This document shows, one piece after another, positions 8,025 through 15,183 of a stretch of DNA of 20,636 bases (the stretch's first letter is position 1; every line of letters starts with the position of its first letter). Origin of the DNA: JADLEX01 sp964586775 (GTDB lineage: Bacteria; Lernaellota; Lernaellaia; JACKCT01). The position numbers and the translations under genes were made by a program. Location of the stretch: assembly GCA_964586775.1 (NCBI GenBank), contig CAZPJD010000098.1, positions 1 through 20,636 on the forward strand, in the 5' to 3' direction. Under the pieces are notes generated by a model. It saw nothing but the letters and a program-made list of their open reading frames with translations. It was not told the DNA's origin and ran no database searches.

Positions 8025-8070
8025 ATATGAAAATCGTCTGGATCGTAATACTGGCGGCGCGCCGCGTCAA
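8025..8070 (-). promoter_or_regulatory. Candidate cbiM operon promoter with overlapping degenerate palindrome
   Basis: On the minus strand TTGACG (8070-8065) is followed after exactly 17 bases by TACGAT (8047-8042), a plausible sigma70-type promoter about 60 bases before cbiM. A half-site pair GTATTA-N15-TCATAT (8051-8025) overlaps the -10 and the expected start site. It loosely resembles the GTATGA-N16-TCATAC layout known for E. coli NikR, but matches only partly and has a different spacing. No cobalamin-riboswitch B12 box is seen in the leader. The rest of 7983-8385 holds no gene. Confidence 0.45.
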
Positions 8071-8203
8071 CGAAAAAGTGAAAGGGCGTCGGCCGACGGA
8101 TCTGTTTTGGTGCTTACGATAACGAACGGTTATTTTACTGCGCAAGTCCACCCAACATCTTGGAATCGTTGCGGAAACGTTTCTTTTCGCACTTGGCGGA
8201 CGC

Positions 8204-8232
8204 TTGATTTCGCGCCGATTCGGTGCTAAACG
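8204..8232 (+). promoter_or_regulatory. Candidate gap promoter
   Basis: TTGATT (8204-8209), a 17-base spacer and TAAACG (8227-8232) preceded by TGC, which may act as an extended -10. The match is modest. Downstream, the leader contains a stem ACCGCC-N10-GGCGGT near 8252-8273 and a repeated CGGATCCA (8279-8286 and 8312-8319). Upstream, ATAAC-GAACG-GTTAT (8119-8133) is a small dyad sharing CGAACGGTT with the palindrome before phaR. Confidence 0.3.
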
Positions 8233-8385
8233 AGCCGCGAGTCAGGGGGAAACCGCCCGGTTCTTCCGGCGGTCCGGCGGATCCAAAGAAGTAAGTTTGC
8301 CAACAAAAAACGGATCCACTCAACCCCATCGACGGACGTGATTCACGAGCTGGGCGCCCCATTCGAGCGCCCGAGGAGGGTCGGC

Positions 8386-9435
8386 ATGGCGGTGCGTGTT
8401 GCGATCAACGGATTCGGGCGGATCGGACGTGCGGTGCTGCGTCGCGCGATCGCGACGGGCAAAGTCGAAGTCGTGGCGGTCAACGACCTGACCGACACGA
8501 AGACACTGGCCCATCTGTTCAAGTACGACTCGGTGATGGGCACGTTCCCCGGTTCGGTTTCCGCGGCGGACGGACACTTTCTGATCGACGGCAAGAAGGT
8601 CGAGGTTCTGTCGGAAAAAGACCCGGCGGCTCTCGACTGGGCGAGCCGCGGCGTGCAGGTCGTCATCGAATCCACCGGCCTGTTCCTCTCGCCGGCCAAG
8701 GCGCACCTGCACATGAAGGGCGGCGCGAAAAAGGTCATTCTCTCCGCGCCGTCGAAGAAGAGCACGCCCGAAGAACTGGCGAAGTTCGGGTACGACAAGG
8801 AAGACGTGGACGCCACCTTCGTGATGGGCGTCAACGACGACCTCTACGATCCCGCGAAGCACCACATCGTCAGCAACGCCTCGTGCACCACCAACTGCCT
8901 CGCCCCCGTGGCGAAGGTGCTGCATGACAACTTCAAGATCCTCTCGGGTCTCATGACGACGATCCACGCCTACACCAACGACCAGCGCCTGCTCGACCTG
9001 CCGCACAAGGATCTGCGCCGGGCCCGCGCGGCGGCCGTCTCGATGATTCCGACCACCACCGGCGCGGCGCGCGCGGTCGGCCTCGTCATCCCCGACCTCA
9101 AGGGCAAGCTCGACGGCGGCGCGATCCGCGTGCCGACCCCCAACGTCAGCATCGTCGATCTCACCGCGAACCTCGAAAAGGCGACTACGGCCGACGAAAT
9201 CAGAGCCGTCATGAAGGCGGCCGCCGAAGGCCCCATGAAGGGCATCCTGCGCTACGTCGACGAGGAACTCGTGAGCATCGACTTCCAGGGCGATTCGCAC
9301 AGTTCCGCCTTCGACGCGCCGCTCACCAAGCTGATCGGCGACAAGTGCGTGAAAGTGATGTCGTGGTATGACAACGAATGGGGTTACTCGTGCCGCGTCG
9401 TGGACCTCGCCGAGAAGATGGGCAAGTCCCTCTAG
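8386..9435 (+). CDS. gap: Glyceraldehyde-3-phosphate dehydrogenase
   Basis: A 349-residue type I GAPDH, the glycolytic enzyme oxidising glyceraldehyde 3-phosphate to 1,3-bisphosphoglycerate with NAD(P). It starts MAVRVAINGFGRIGR (Rossmann fold), has the catalytic Cys167 in SNASCTTNCLAP, and the C-terminal NEWGYSCRVVDL block. The ATG at 8386 is preceded by a perfect AGGAGG six bases upstream; a GTG at 8338 is in frame but lacks such a site and lengthens the protein unusually. Compared with the common bacterial form, a charged segment of roughly a dozen residues (about 125-140) is inserted before VMGVN. Asp/Asn at the cofactor loop (VNDLTD) favours NAD. Confidence 0.96.
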   Translation: MAVRVAINGFGRIGRAVLRRAIATGKVEVVAVNDLTDTKTLAHLFKYDSVMGTFPGSVSAADGHFLIDGKKVEVLSEKDPAALDWASRGVQVVIESTGLFLSPAKAHLHMKGGAKKVILSAPSKKSTPEELAKFGYDKEDVDATFVMGVNDDLYDPAKHHIVSNASCTTNCLAPVAKVLHDNFKILSGLMTTIHAYTNDQRLLDLPHKDLRRARAAAVSMIPTTTGAARAVGLVIPDLKGKLDGGAIRVPTPNVSIVDLTANLEKATTADEIRAVMKAAAEGPMKGILRYVDEELVSIDFQGDSHSSAFDAPLTKLIGDKCVKVMSWYDNEWGYSCRVVDLAEKMGKSL

Positions 9436-9517
9436 TCGACGACGGAGTCTCCCGGGCCGGCGGCCGAGCCTCCAGGGCCGATGGCGTCGTGGACCGCACG
9501 ATCTGAAGAACTTCTCG

Positions 9518-9540
9518 AAGGGGGCGGATTCCGCCCCTTT
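9518..9540 (+). terminator. Hairpin between gap and pgk (terminator or processing stem)
   Basis: A 10-bp stem with a 3-base loop: 9518-9527 pairs with 9531-9540 (GGGGCGG-ATT-CCGCCCC, extended by a G-T wobble and two A-T pairs). It ends in TTT, but the following bases CGTTGTCTT are not a clean U tract. It could end part of the gap transcripts or act as a stabilising stem at the mRNA 3' end. The rest of 9436-9588 holds no gene. Confidence 0.55.
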
Positions 9541-9588
9541 CGTTGTCTTGGAACGCGAAAAACCGACGCAGCGTACGCGAGGGCCAGC

Positions 9589-10776
9589 ATGACCGTCCAA
9601 TACATCGACGAACTCGATTTCTCCGGCAAGCGCGTCTTCGTCCGCGCCGACCTGAACGTGCCGCTGGACGAACACCAAAACATCACCGACGACACGCGCA
9701 TCCAGGCCGTGCTGCCGACGCTCACGTTTTTGCTGCGGCAGGGCGCGCGTGTGGTGGTCGCGAGCCATCTGGGGCGTCCCAAGGATGGCCAGAAGGACCC
9801 GAAGTATTCGCTGATGCCCGTTTCGGCGCGGCTCGCGCAGCTTCTCGACAAAGACGTGATCCAGGCCCCCGAAGTGATCTCGGACGGCGTGCGTTTTCAG
9901 GCGCAGCAGCTCAAGGAGGGCGAGCTGATGGTGCTCGAAAACGTCCGCTTCCATCCCGGCGAAAAGAAGAACGACGTCGAACTCGCGAAGTCGTGGGCCG
10001 AGTTCACCGACGCCTACGTCAACGACGCGTTCGGCTCGTCGCACCGCGCGCACGCCTCGATCGATGCGCTGGCGCGGATCGTGCCGATCAAGTGCGCGGG
10101 CTTTCTGATGCGCAAGGAGTTGCAGTCGTTCAAGCTCGCGCTCGAAAAACCCGCGCGCCCGGTGGTGGCGATCCTCGGCGGCGCGAAGGTGTCGGACAAG
10201 GTGGGCGTCATCCACAACCTGCTCGACAAGGTGGATGCGATCGTCATCGGCGGCGCGATGGCCTACACGTTTTTGCGGCAGATTGGCGAGAACGTCGGGA
10301 AAAGCCTCGTCGAAGAGGGCAAGCTCGCACTCGCGGGCGAGATTCTGAAGTCGGCGAAGAGCAAGGGCGTGGCGATTCATCTGCCGACCGATCACGTCGC
10401 CGCGACGAAAATCGAGGCGGGTGCGGCGCACCGCATCGTCGGCGCCGGCGGATTCGCCGAGGACGAGATGGGTCTCGACATCGGTCCGAATACGCGCGAG
10501 GCGTTCGCGAAGGTGATCGCCGAGGCGAAGACGACCATCTGGAACGGCCCCATGGGCGTCTTCGAAATCGAGGAGTTCTCGCACGGCACCTTTGCGGTCG
10601 CGGCGGCCGTGGCCAAGGCCGACGGCCTCTCGGTGGTCGGCGGTGGCGACTCGGTCTCGGCGATCCACAAGTCGGGCATCGCCGACAAAATCAGCCATAT
10701 CTCCACCGGCGGCGGCGCGTCGCTCGAATTGCTCGAAGGCCGCGTACTGCCCGGCATCGCAGCGCTGGAATCGTGA
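9589..10776 (+). CDS. pgk: Phosphoglycerate kinase
   Basis: A 395-residue enzyme transferring the phosphate of 1,3-bisphosphoglycerate to ADP. Conserved blocks seen in order: RVFVRADLNVPL (substrate loop), SHLGRPKDG, AFGSSHRAHAS, GGAKVSDKVGV, DIGPNTREAF, WNGPMGVFE and the nucleotide loop VGGGDSV, then STGGGASLELLEG. The length is typical of bacterial Pgk. The ATG at 9589 gives the usual N-terminus and has GAGG six bases upstream; an in-frame extension upstream runs through the hairpin and is rejected. tpiA follows after seven bases. Confidence 0.97.
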   Translation: MTVQYIDELDFSGKRVFVRADLNVPLDEHQNITDDTRIQAVLPTLTFLLRQGARVVVASHLGRPKDGQKDPKYSLMPVSARLAQLLDKDVIQAPEVISDGVRFQAQQLKEGELMVLENVRFHPGEKKNDVELAKSWAEFTDAYVNDAFGSSHRAHASIDALARIVPIKCAGFLMRKELQSFKLALEKPARPVVAILGGAKVSDKVGVIHNLLDKVDAIVIGGAMAYTFLRQIGENVGKSLVEEGKLALAGEILKSAKSKGVAIHLPTDHVAATKIEAGAAHRIVGAGGFAEDEMGLDIGPNTREAFAKVIAEAKTTIWNGPMGVFEIEEFSHGTFAVAAAVAKADGLSVVGGGDSVSAIHKSGIADKISHISTGGGASLELLEGRVLPGIAALES

Positions 10777-10783
10777 GGAACAC

Positions 10784-11536
10784 ATGAGACGAACCATCCT
10801 GGCCGGCAACTGGAAAATGAATACCGATCTCGCGTCCGCGCGCGAACTCGCAGCGGCGCTTCGCGCGTCGGTGGGCGACATCGCCGATCGCGACGTCGTG
10901 CTGATTCCGCCTTTTCCGTTTCTCGACGCGGTCGTGCGCGAGGTCGCGGGCAGCCGCATCGGCGTCGGCGCTCAGGAGTGCCGCCCTGAACCCAAAGGCG
11001 CGTTCACCGGCGACGTGTCGATTCCCATGATCGCGAGCTGCGGCGCGAAATACTGCCTCGTCGGTCATTCGGAGCGCCGCCAGTACCACGCCGAGACGAA
11101 CGCCGGCTGCAACGCGAAGGTGAAGGCGCTGCTCGCGGCGGGGCTGACGCCGATCTACTGCGTCGGCGAGGCGCTCGACGTGCGCGAGGCGGGGGGCACT
11201 CTGGCTCTCGTCGAGACGCAGGTGCGCGAAGGGCTCGCGTCACTCGCGCCCGATGACGGCGCGCGCGTGGTGGTCGCCTACGAGCCCGTGTGGGCGATCG
11301 GTACCGGCAAGGTCGCGACGCCCGCTCAGGCGCAAGAGGTTCACGCGCACATCCGCGCGATTCTCGCGGACCTGTTTGGCGCCCAAGTCGCGGACGGCAT
11401 TCGCATTCAGTACGGCGGATCGGTCACGGCCGAAAACGTGGACGAGCTGATGGCGTGCCCCGACATCGACGGCGCGCTGGTGGGCGGTGCGTCGCTCAAG
11501 GCCGATACCTTCGCGCGCATCGTCAACCACCGCTAA
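10784..11536 (+). CDS. tpiA: Triosephosphate isomerase
   Basis: A 250-residue TIM-barrel enzyme interconverting dihydroxyacetone phosphate and glyceraldehyde 3-phosphate. The catalytic residues fall at the canonical positions: Lys11 in GNWKMN, His95 in GHSERR and Glu167 in YEPVWAIGTG. The phosphate-binding blocks YGGSV and GGASL are also present. The ribosome-binding sequence GAGGA overlaps the pgk stop, so the two are coupled. The gap-pgk-tpiA order is a common glycolytic cluster. The stop lies nine bases from the convergent lipoprotein gene, with no clear terminator between them. Confidence 0.97.
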   Translation: MRRTILAGNWKMNTDLASARELAAALRASVGDIADRDVVLIPPFPFLDAVVREVAGSRIGVGAQECRPEPKGAFTGDVSIPMIASCGAKYCLVGHSERRQYHAETNAGCNAKVKALLAAGLTPIYCVGEALDVREAGGTLALVETQVREGLASLAPDDGARVVVAYEPVWAIGTGKVATPAQAQEVHAHIRAILADLFGAQVADGIRIQYGGSVTAENVDELMACPDIDGALVGGASLKADTFARIVNHR

Positions 11537-11545
11537 GCGCGGCGG

Positions 11546-13489
11546 TCAGCGGTTCAAATACGTCGCGAGCGCAAAAGCGGCCTTGTAGGTCGAGAGCATG
11601 TCGTATCGCGCGTACCAGTACGCGGGCAGATTCGTGCCGAGAAACTCCTCGTCGTACCACGACCCGTCGCCGAGTTGCTCGTCGACGAGAAACTCGACGG
11701 CGCGGTCCAGAGCGGGGTCGTCGCCCGGCGTCGCGGACATGAGGCCGACCAGCGCGTACGCGGTCTGAAAGATCGTGCTCGGTCCCTCGCCCGCGAGCGC
11801 GGGATCGATGTACGACTCGGGCGTCTCGCCGAATCCGCCGTCGGCGTTTTGCTTCGTACGCAGCCAATGCGCGCCGCGCGTGACGGCTTCGTCGTCGGGC
11901 GAAATCCCGGCGGCGACGAGCGCCTGCAACACCTGCCCCGTCGCGTAGGTGTAGTTCGTGCCCCAGCGGCCCCACCACGCGCCACTCGGCTCCTGCTTCG
12001 CGCGCAGAAACTCGATTCCGCGCGCCAACTCTTCGCCGCCATTTGCAAAGCCGATCGCGTCGAGGCTCGCGAGGGCGAGCACCGTGCGCGCTGTCAGGTC
12101 CGACCAGCTCAGGTCCTCGGGCACCCAAATCTCGTCGGCGAGAAACGCGAAGATCGCCGCGGGATCGAGCGCGTTTTTGTCCCACGCCGCCCATCCGCCG
12201 TCATCGTTTTGCATCGACAGCGCCCACGCGAGGCCCTTCGTCATCGAATCCGCCACGCCCGCGCGCGCGTCCGCGTCCAGCAGGGCGAAGGCATCGAGCA
12301 CCATCACGGTGCAGTCGACGTCGGGGTAATACTGGTTGAAGTGCTCGAAGCTCCAACCGCCGGGCTCGCCCTCGGGGTTGTTGTGAACCCAGTCGCCCAC
12401 CACCGTCGTCTGTTTCGAGACGAGCCAGTCCACGGCGCGCGCGATCGCAGGGTCGCTCGATGGCACGCCCGCGGCGAGCAACACATGCAGCACGTAAGCC
12501 GTATCCATCACGGGCGGCTGGCTGAACTGCTGATTGATCGTCTCGTCGTCCTCGGTCTGAAACGACTCCACGCCCTCGATCCCGCGATCGATCGCCTCGT
12601 CGTACGCCGCGTCGCCGGTCGAGGCGAGGGCGATCATCGAATACATCGTGTTGATGAACACCCCCGCCCAGTTGCCGTCTTCCTCCTGCCGTTCGAGGAT
12701 CCAGTCGATCGCCTCGCCCGCGCAGCAGCCGACGGGCGGCGGGTCGTTCGGCTCGCCTTCGAACGGATCGCTCGCGAAGATCTCCGCCACGTCGTGCCCG
12801 GCGGGCGGTGTCGCGACGTGGCCGCTCTCGTAAATCACGAGAAACGGAATCAGCACCGAGTGGTAGTAGCCCACGCGATAGAGCCATTCCTCGACGAGCA
12901 TGAAATTCGTGTTGAACGGAATCATCCGGTTCCACGGCACCTGGCCGAAGAGCGCAAGCCGCGTCTGCACGAGGCGATTCGCCGTCTCGGCCCCGCCTCC
13001 CGCCAGAATGAACTCGCGCGCCGCGGCCATCGCCGGTTCGTTCGCGCCCAGTCCCGCGAGCTTGAGCGCGAGGTAGTCGAGAACCGTGACGTAGTCGACG
13101 CTGGGGCCGCCCGGGTACGCGCTCCATCCTCCGTCGGCGTTCTGATGATCGAGGATGTAACGCACGGCCTTCGCCTGCCGCGTCTCGTTGACGCGCCCGA
13201 CGTAGTGCGTGAGCAGGATGTAGTCCGCGGTAAACGAGGTATCGGTCTCGAAACTGCCTTCCCAATAGCCCTCGTCCGCTTGTGCGTCGAGCAGAAACTC
13301 GACCGCGTGGTCTAACGCGCCGCGCGCGCGTTCGCGCAAATCGTCCGCATCGTCGTCCGCCAGATCGTCTTCATCGGCCTCGTCGTCGTCGTCACCTGAA
13401 TCGTCGTCATCATTTCCTCCGCATGCCGCAAGGAACACGGCGGCGACGATGAGAAGCGCTGCGAATAAGATAAAGCCCCGCGCACGCAT
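11546..13489 (-). CDS. Predicted lipoprotein homologous to squalene-hopene cyclase
   Basis: A 647-residue protein. Residues 1-23 are a signal peptide with lipobox LAAC (Cys23), followed by an Asp/Glu-rich linker (about 24-50) and then a full-length squalene-hopene-cyclase (SHC)-like body. At least seven QW-type repeats are visible (for example QADEGYW, QNADGGW, QEEDGNW, QNDDGGW, QEPSGAW, QNADGGF, QLGDGSW), as are near-identical SHC blocks PGGWSFE, GRWGTNY, SYIDPALAGEGPST and YPDVD. The acid motif reads D390-V391-D392-C393 where SHC has DxDD; Cys next to the acid Asp, followed by Thr, resembles the DCTAE motif of oxidosqualene cyclases. By eye against the Alicyclobacillus enzyme, with a steady offset of 16-20 residues, F365, W489, Y495 and Y609 are kept, while W312, Q262, P263, Y420, F601, F605 and Y612 are replaced. 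SHC normally lacks a signal peptide, so export and substrate are open questions. RBS GGAGAG precedes the ATG. Confidence 0.85.
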   Translation of the reverse strand: MRARGFILFAALLIVAAVFLAACGGNDDDDSGDDDDEADEDDLADDDADDLRERARGALDHAVEFLLDAQADEGYWEGSFETDTSFTADYILLTHYVGRVNETRQAKAVRYILDHQNADGGWSAYPGGPSVDYVTVLDYLALKLAGLGANEPAMAAAREFILAGGGAETANRLVQTRLALFGQVPWNRMIPFNTNFMLVEEWLYRVGYYHSVLIPFLVIYESGHVATPPAGHDVAEIFASDPFEGEPNDPPPVGCCAGEAIDWILERQEEDGNWAGVFINTMYSMIALASTGDAAYDEAIDRGIEGVESFQTEDDETINQQFSQPPVMDTAYVLHVLLAAGVPSSDPAIARAVDWLVSKQTTVVGDWVHNNPEGEPGGWSFEHFNQYYPDVDCTVMVLDAFALLDADARAGVADSMTKGLAWALSMQNDDGGWAAWDKNALDPAAIFAFLADEIWVPEDLSWSDLTARTVLALASLDAIGFANGGEELARGIEFLRAKQEPSGAWWGRWGTNYTYATGQVLQALVAAGISPDDEAVTRGAHWLRTKQNADGGFGETPESYIDPALAGEGPSTIFQTAYALVGLMSATPGDDPALDRAVEFLVDEQLGDGSWYDEEFLGTNLPAYWYARYDMLSTYKAAFALATYLNR

Positions 13490-13570
13490 GATCGTCTCTC
13501 CGCGAAATCGAGTGCATGAATGTTAGCAGGATTCAGCGCGCGGACGAAGGTGAGCGGCGTTGGCCCGCTG

Positions 13571-14791
13571 CTAGTTGGTGAAGCGGAACGGGACCTGCTT
13601 GGTAACGGCGGGTCCATCAAAGGCGGGGAACTGCATGCGCATGACGCGGCGTTCGAGGCAGTCCTCGGCGGTCGGCGAGTTGAGCGTGGACTTGGCGACG
13701 TTCGCCTTCGACACGCGACCGGTCGGCTCGACCGTGAACATCATGACGGCCTCTCCCGACATCTGCGGGTTTTCCTCGAGGCCCTTCATGAAGCAGAACC
13801 GGATCGGTACGACCTTGTCGGCGAGCACGGTCTGAATGTCCTGATTGGTCAGCGTGGCCTTGCCGGTCGGGCCCGTGCTCACGGGCGGCAGCGGCGCAAC
13901 CGACGCAACCTGCGTTCCGGTGGCGGGCGGCGGCACGGCGGCGGGTTTCGGCGTGGGCGCGGGCGTGGGCGGCGGGGTCGGCAATGGCGTCGGCGCGGGA
14001 GTCGGCACCGGGACGGGAAGCGGAGCGGCGATCGCGGCCGGTTTGGGCGCGGGCGGTTCCGGCGTCGCGACGGGTGCGGGCGCGATGACCGGCGCGGGAG
14101 TTGGCTTCGGTTCTTCGCGCTTGGGTTCGGGCGTGGCAACGGGAATCGGCGCAACGGCCACCACGGTGGGCGGAGGCGCAGGCGGTTCGGGTTTCGGCGT
14201 CGCGACCAGAATCGGTGCGACCGCGACAGCCGGCGCGGCGGGCTTCGGCGCGGACTTCGGTTCCTCGACCGCACCGACCGTAGACGCGGGCGGAACAATC
14301 GCGGGCATCACGACCGTCGGCGCGGACGGCGCGGCGGCGATCACCGGGGGCGCGGCGCTCGGCTTGGGCGCGGAAGATGGTGGTGCGGGCGGCGGCGCGA
14401 GCAATTCCTCGGCCACCTCGGGGCTCGACAACACCTCTTCGGCCATTTTCTGCAAGTCTTCGGTGCCGCCGGTGCTCAGGTTCTCGGGCTCCTTGAACGC
14501 GTAAGCCGCGAGCGTCTCCTGCGGGTCGTAGGTCTTGCTGATCTGCGCCTCGAGCGATCGCGAAAGCCCGCGCGCCTTGATCGCCCACGACGTGCGTGGA
14601 TAGCGCTGGAAGAGGAAAATCAGCGTTTCCAGAGCGCCCGCCTGATCGCCCTGACGCACAAGTGCGAACGCCTGATCGTACATCTGACGCGCGGTCATGA
14701 CCTGCGTCGCCGCGGGGTCGTACCCCTGCGCCCACGCGACGGCAATCGTCGCGAGAAGGGCCGCGATGACGACGAGCACAACGCGCCGCAT
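13571..14791 (-). CDS. AgmX/PglI-type protein with Pro-rich linker and TonB-like C-terminal domain
   Basis: About 406 residues: a signal peptide ending near AWA (residues 1-21), a TPR-like helical pair (about 30-80), a long Pro/Ala-rich middle with repeated VAVAPIxVATP and PTPAPTP units (about 140-300), and a C-terminal domain of about 95 residues. That domain has the two conserved cysteines (CFMKGLEENP and DCLERR) and the VEPTGRVSKANV block of the AgmX/PglI C-terminal domain family, common in myxobacteria and relatives and linked there to gliding machinery and other envelope complexes. Its exact function here is unknown. The ATG at 14791 has poor ribosome-binding spacing; TTG codons at 14809 or 14815 downstream of GGGAG are credible alternative starts. 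The lipoprotein cyclase gene follows after 81 bases on the same strand. Confidence 0.75.
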   Translation of the reverse strand: MRRVVLVVIAALLATIAVAWAQGYDPAATQVMTARQMYDQAFALVRQGDQAGALETLIFLFQRYPRTSWAIKARGLSRSLEAQISKTYDPQETLAAYAFKEPENLSTGGTEDLQKMAEEVLSSPEVAEELLAPPPAPPSSAPKPSAAPPVIAAAPSAPTVVMPAIVPPASTVGAVEEPKSAPKPAAPAVAVAPILVATPKPEPPAPPPTVVAVAPIPVATPEPKREEPKPTPAPVIAPAPVATPEPPAPKPAAIAAPLPVPVPTPAPTPLPTPPPTPAPTPKPAAVPPPATGTQVASVAPLPPVSTGPTGKATLTNQDIQTVLADKVVPIRFCFMKGLEENPQMSGEAVMMFTVEPTGRVSKANVAKSTLNSPTAEDCLERRVMRMQFPAFDGPAVTKQVPFRFTN

Positions 14792-14838
14792 TCCCCGAAC
14801 TTTCGACAAGGACAAGCCACTCCCAAAAGCAAATAACG

Positions 14839-15174
14839 TTAGTCCCGAAACGGCACGGGAATCAAGGGGCTGATGGAGGTTTTTCGCGCCCGGCATGGAC
14901 ATGCGGCGCGAGGTGACGCGTGTCCCCGCAACAGTGATGTGGCACGGCCGCCCCCGGCTGTGCTCGCACTCTCACGGCGCGCCGTCGGCGGGACGCGGTT
15001 CGGCAACAGGCAGTAGCCCCCAATATCGATGCCACGGCGCACGCACTGCTCCGCCATGCGCGGCGGGTCGTCCTCGTCGTCGAAATCGCGGAAGAAGGTG
15101 CGCTGGCGGCAAATGCCGCGCTGCGTGACGTGGTGCGCGACGCCGGGGACGACGACTCGGGCGATACGGGCCAT
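14839..15174 (-). pseudogene. Remnant of an IS200/RAYT-type (Y1 HUH) transposase
   Basis: The first ~60 codons from the ATG at 15174 encode MARIARVVVPG, HHVTQRG, an RRGIDIGGYCLLPN block, which is the N-terminus of REP-associated tyrosine transposases. The HUH motif that should read PNHVH reads PNRVPP, after which similarity stops. The remaining ~50 codons look unrelated, and the catalytic Tyr region is absent. The element is therefore inactivated by substitution and probably by a deletion. Only about 15174-14985 shows family similarity. The stretch 14792-15183 contains no other gene. Confidence 0.75.
14919..14928 (+). repeat. REP-like direct repeat, copy 1
   Basis: The 10-mer CGTGTCCCCG occurs here and again at 15221-15230 in the same orientation, so two copies flank the transposase remnant about 300 bases apart. 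This fits the end-type motifs often seen beside RAYT genes. Confidence 0.5.
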
Positions 15175-15183
15175 CGGGTGATC

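Noticed and set aside
7983..8385. Cobalamin riboswitch before the cobalt/nickel transporter
   Set aside because: The conserved B12-box sequence is not present on the minus strand; only a promoter-like site and half-sites are seen.
8320..10959. Very long minus-strand open frame (879 codons) opposite gap and pgk
   Set aside because: It is antisense to two unmistakable glycolytic genes, is rich in Arg/His/Asp as expected for the complement of high-GC codons, and shows no family motif.
11546..13489. Calling the cyclase homologue an ordinary hopanoid-producing squalene-hopene cyclase
   Set aside because: The lipoprotein signal, the DVDC acid motif and multiple changed cavity residues make the standard activity uncertain, so no gene symbol is given.
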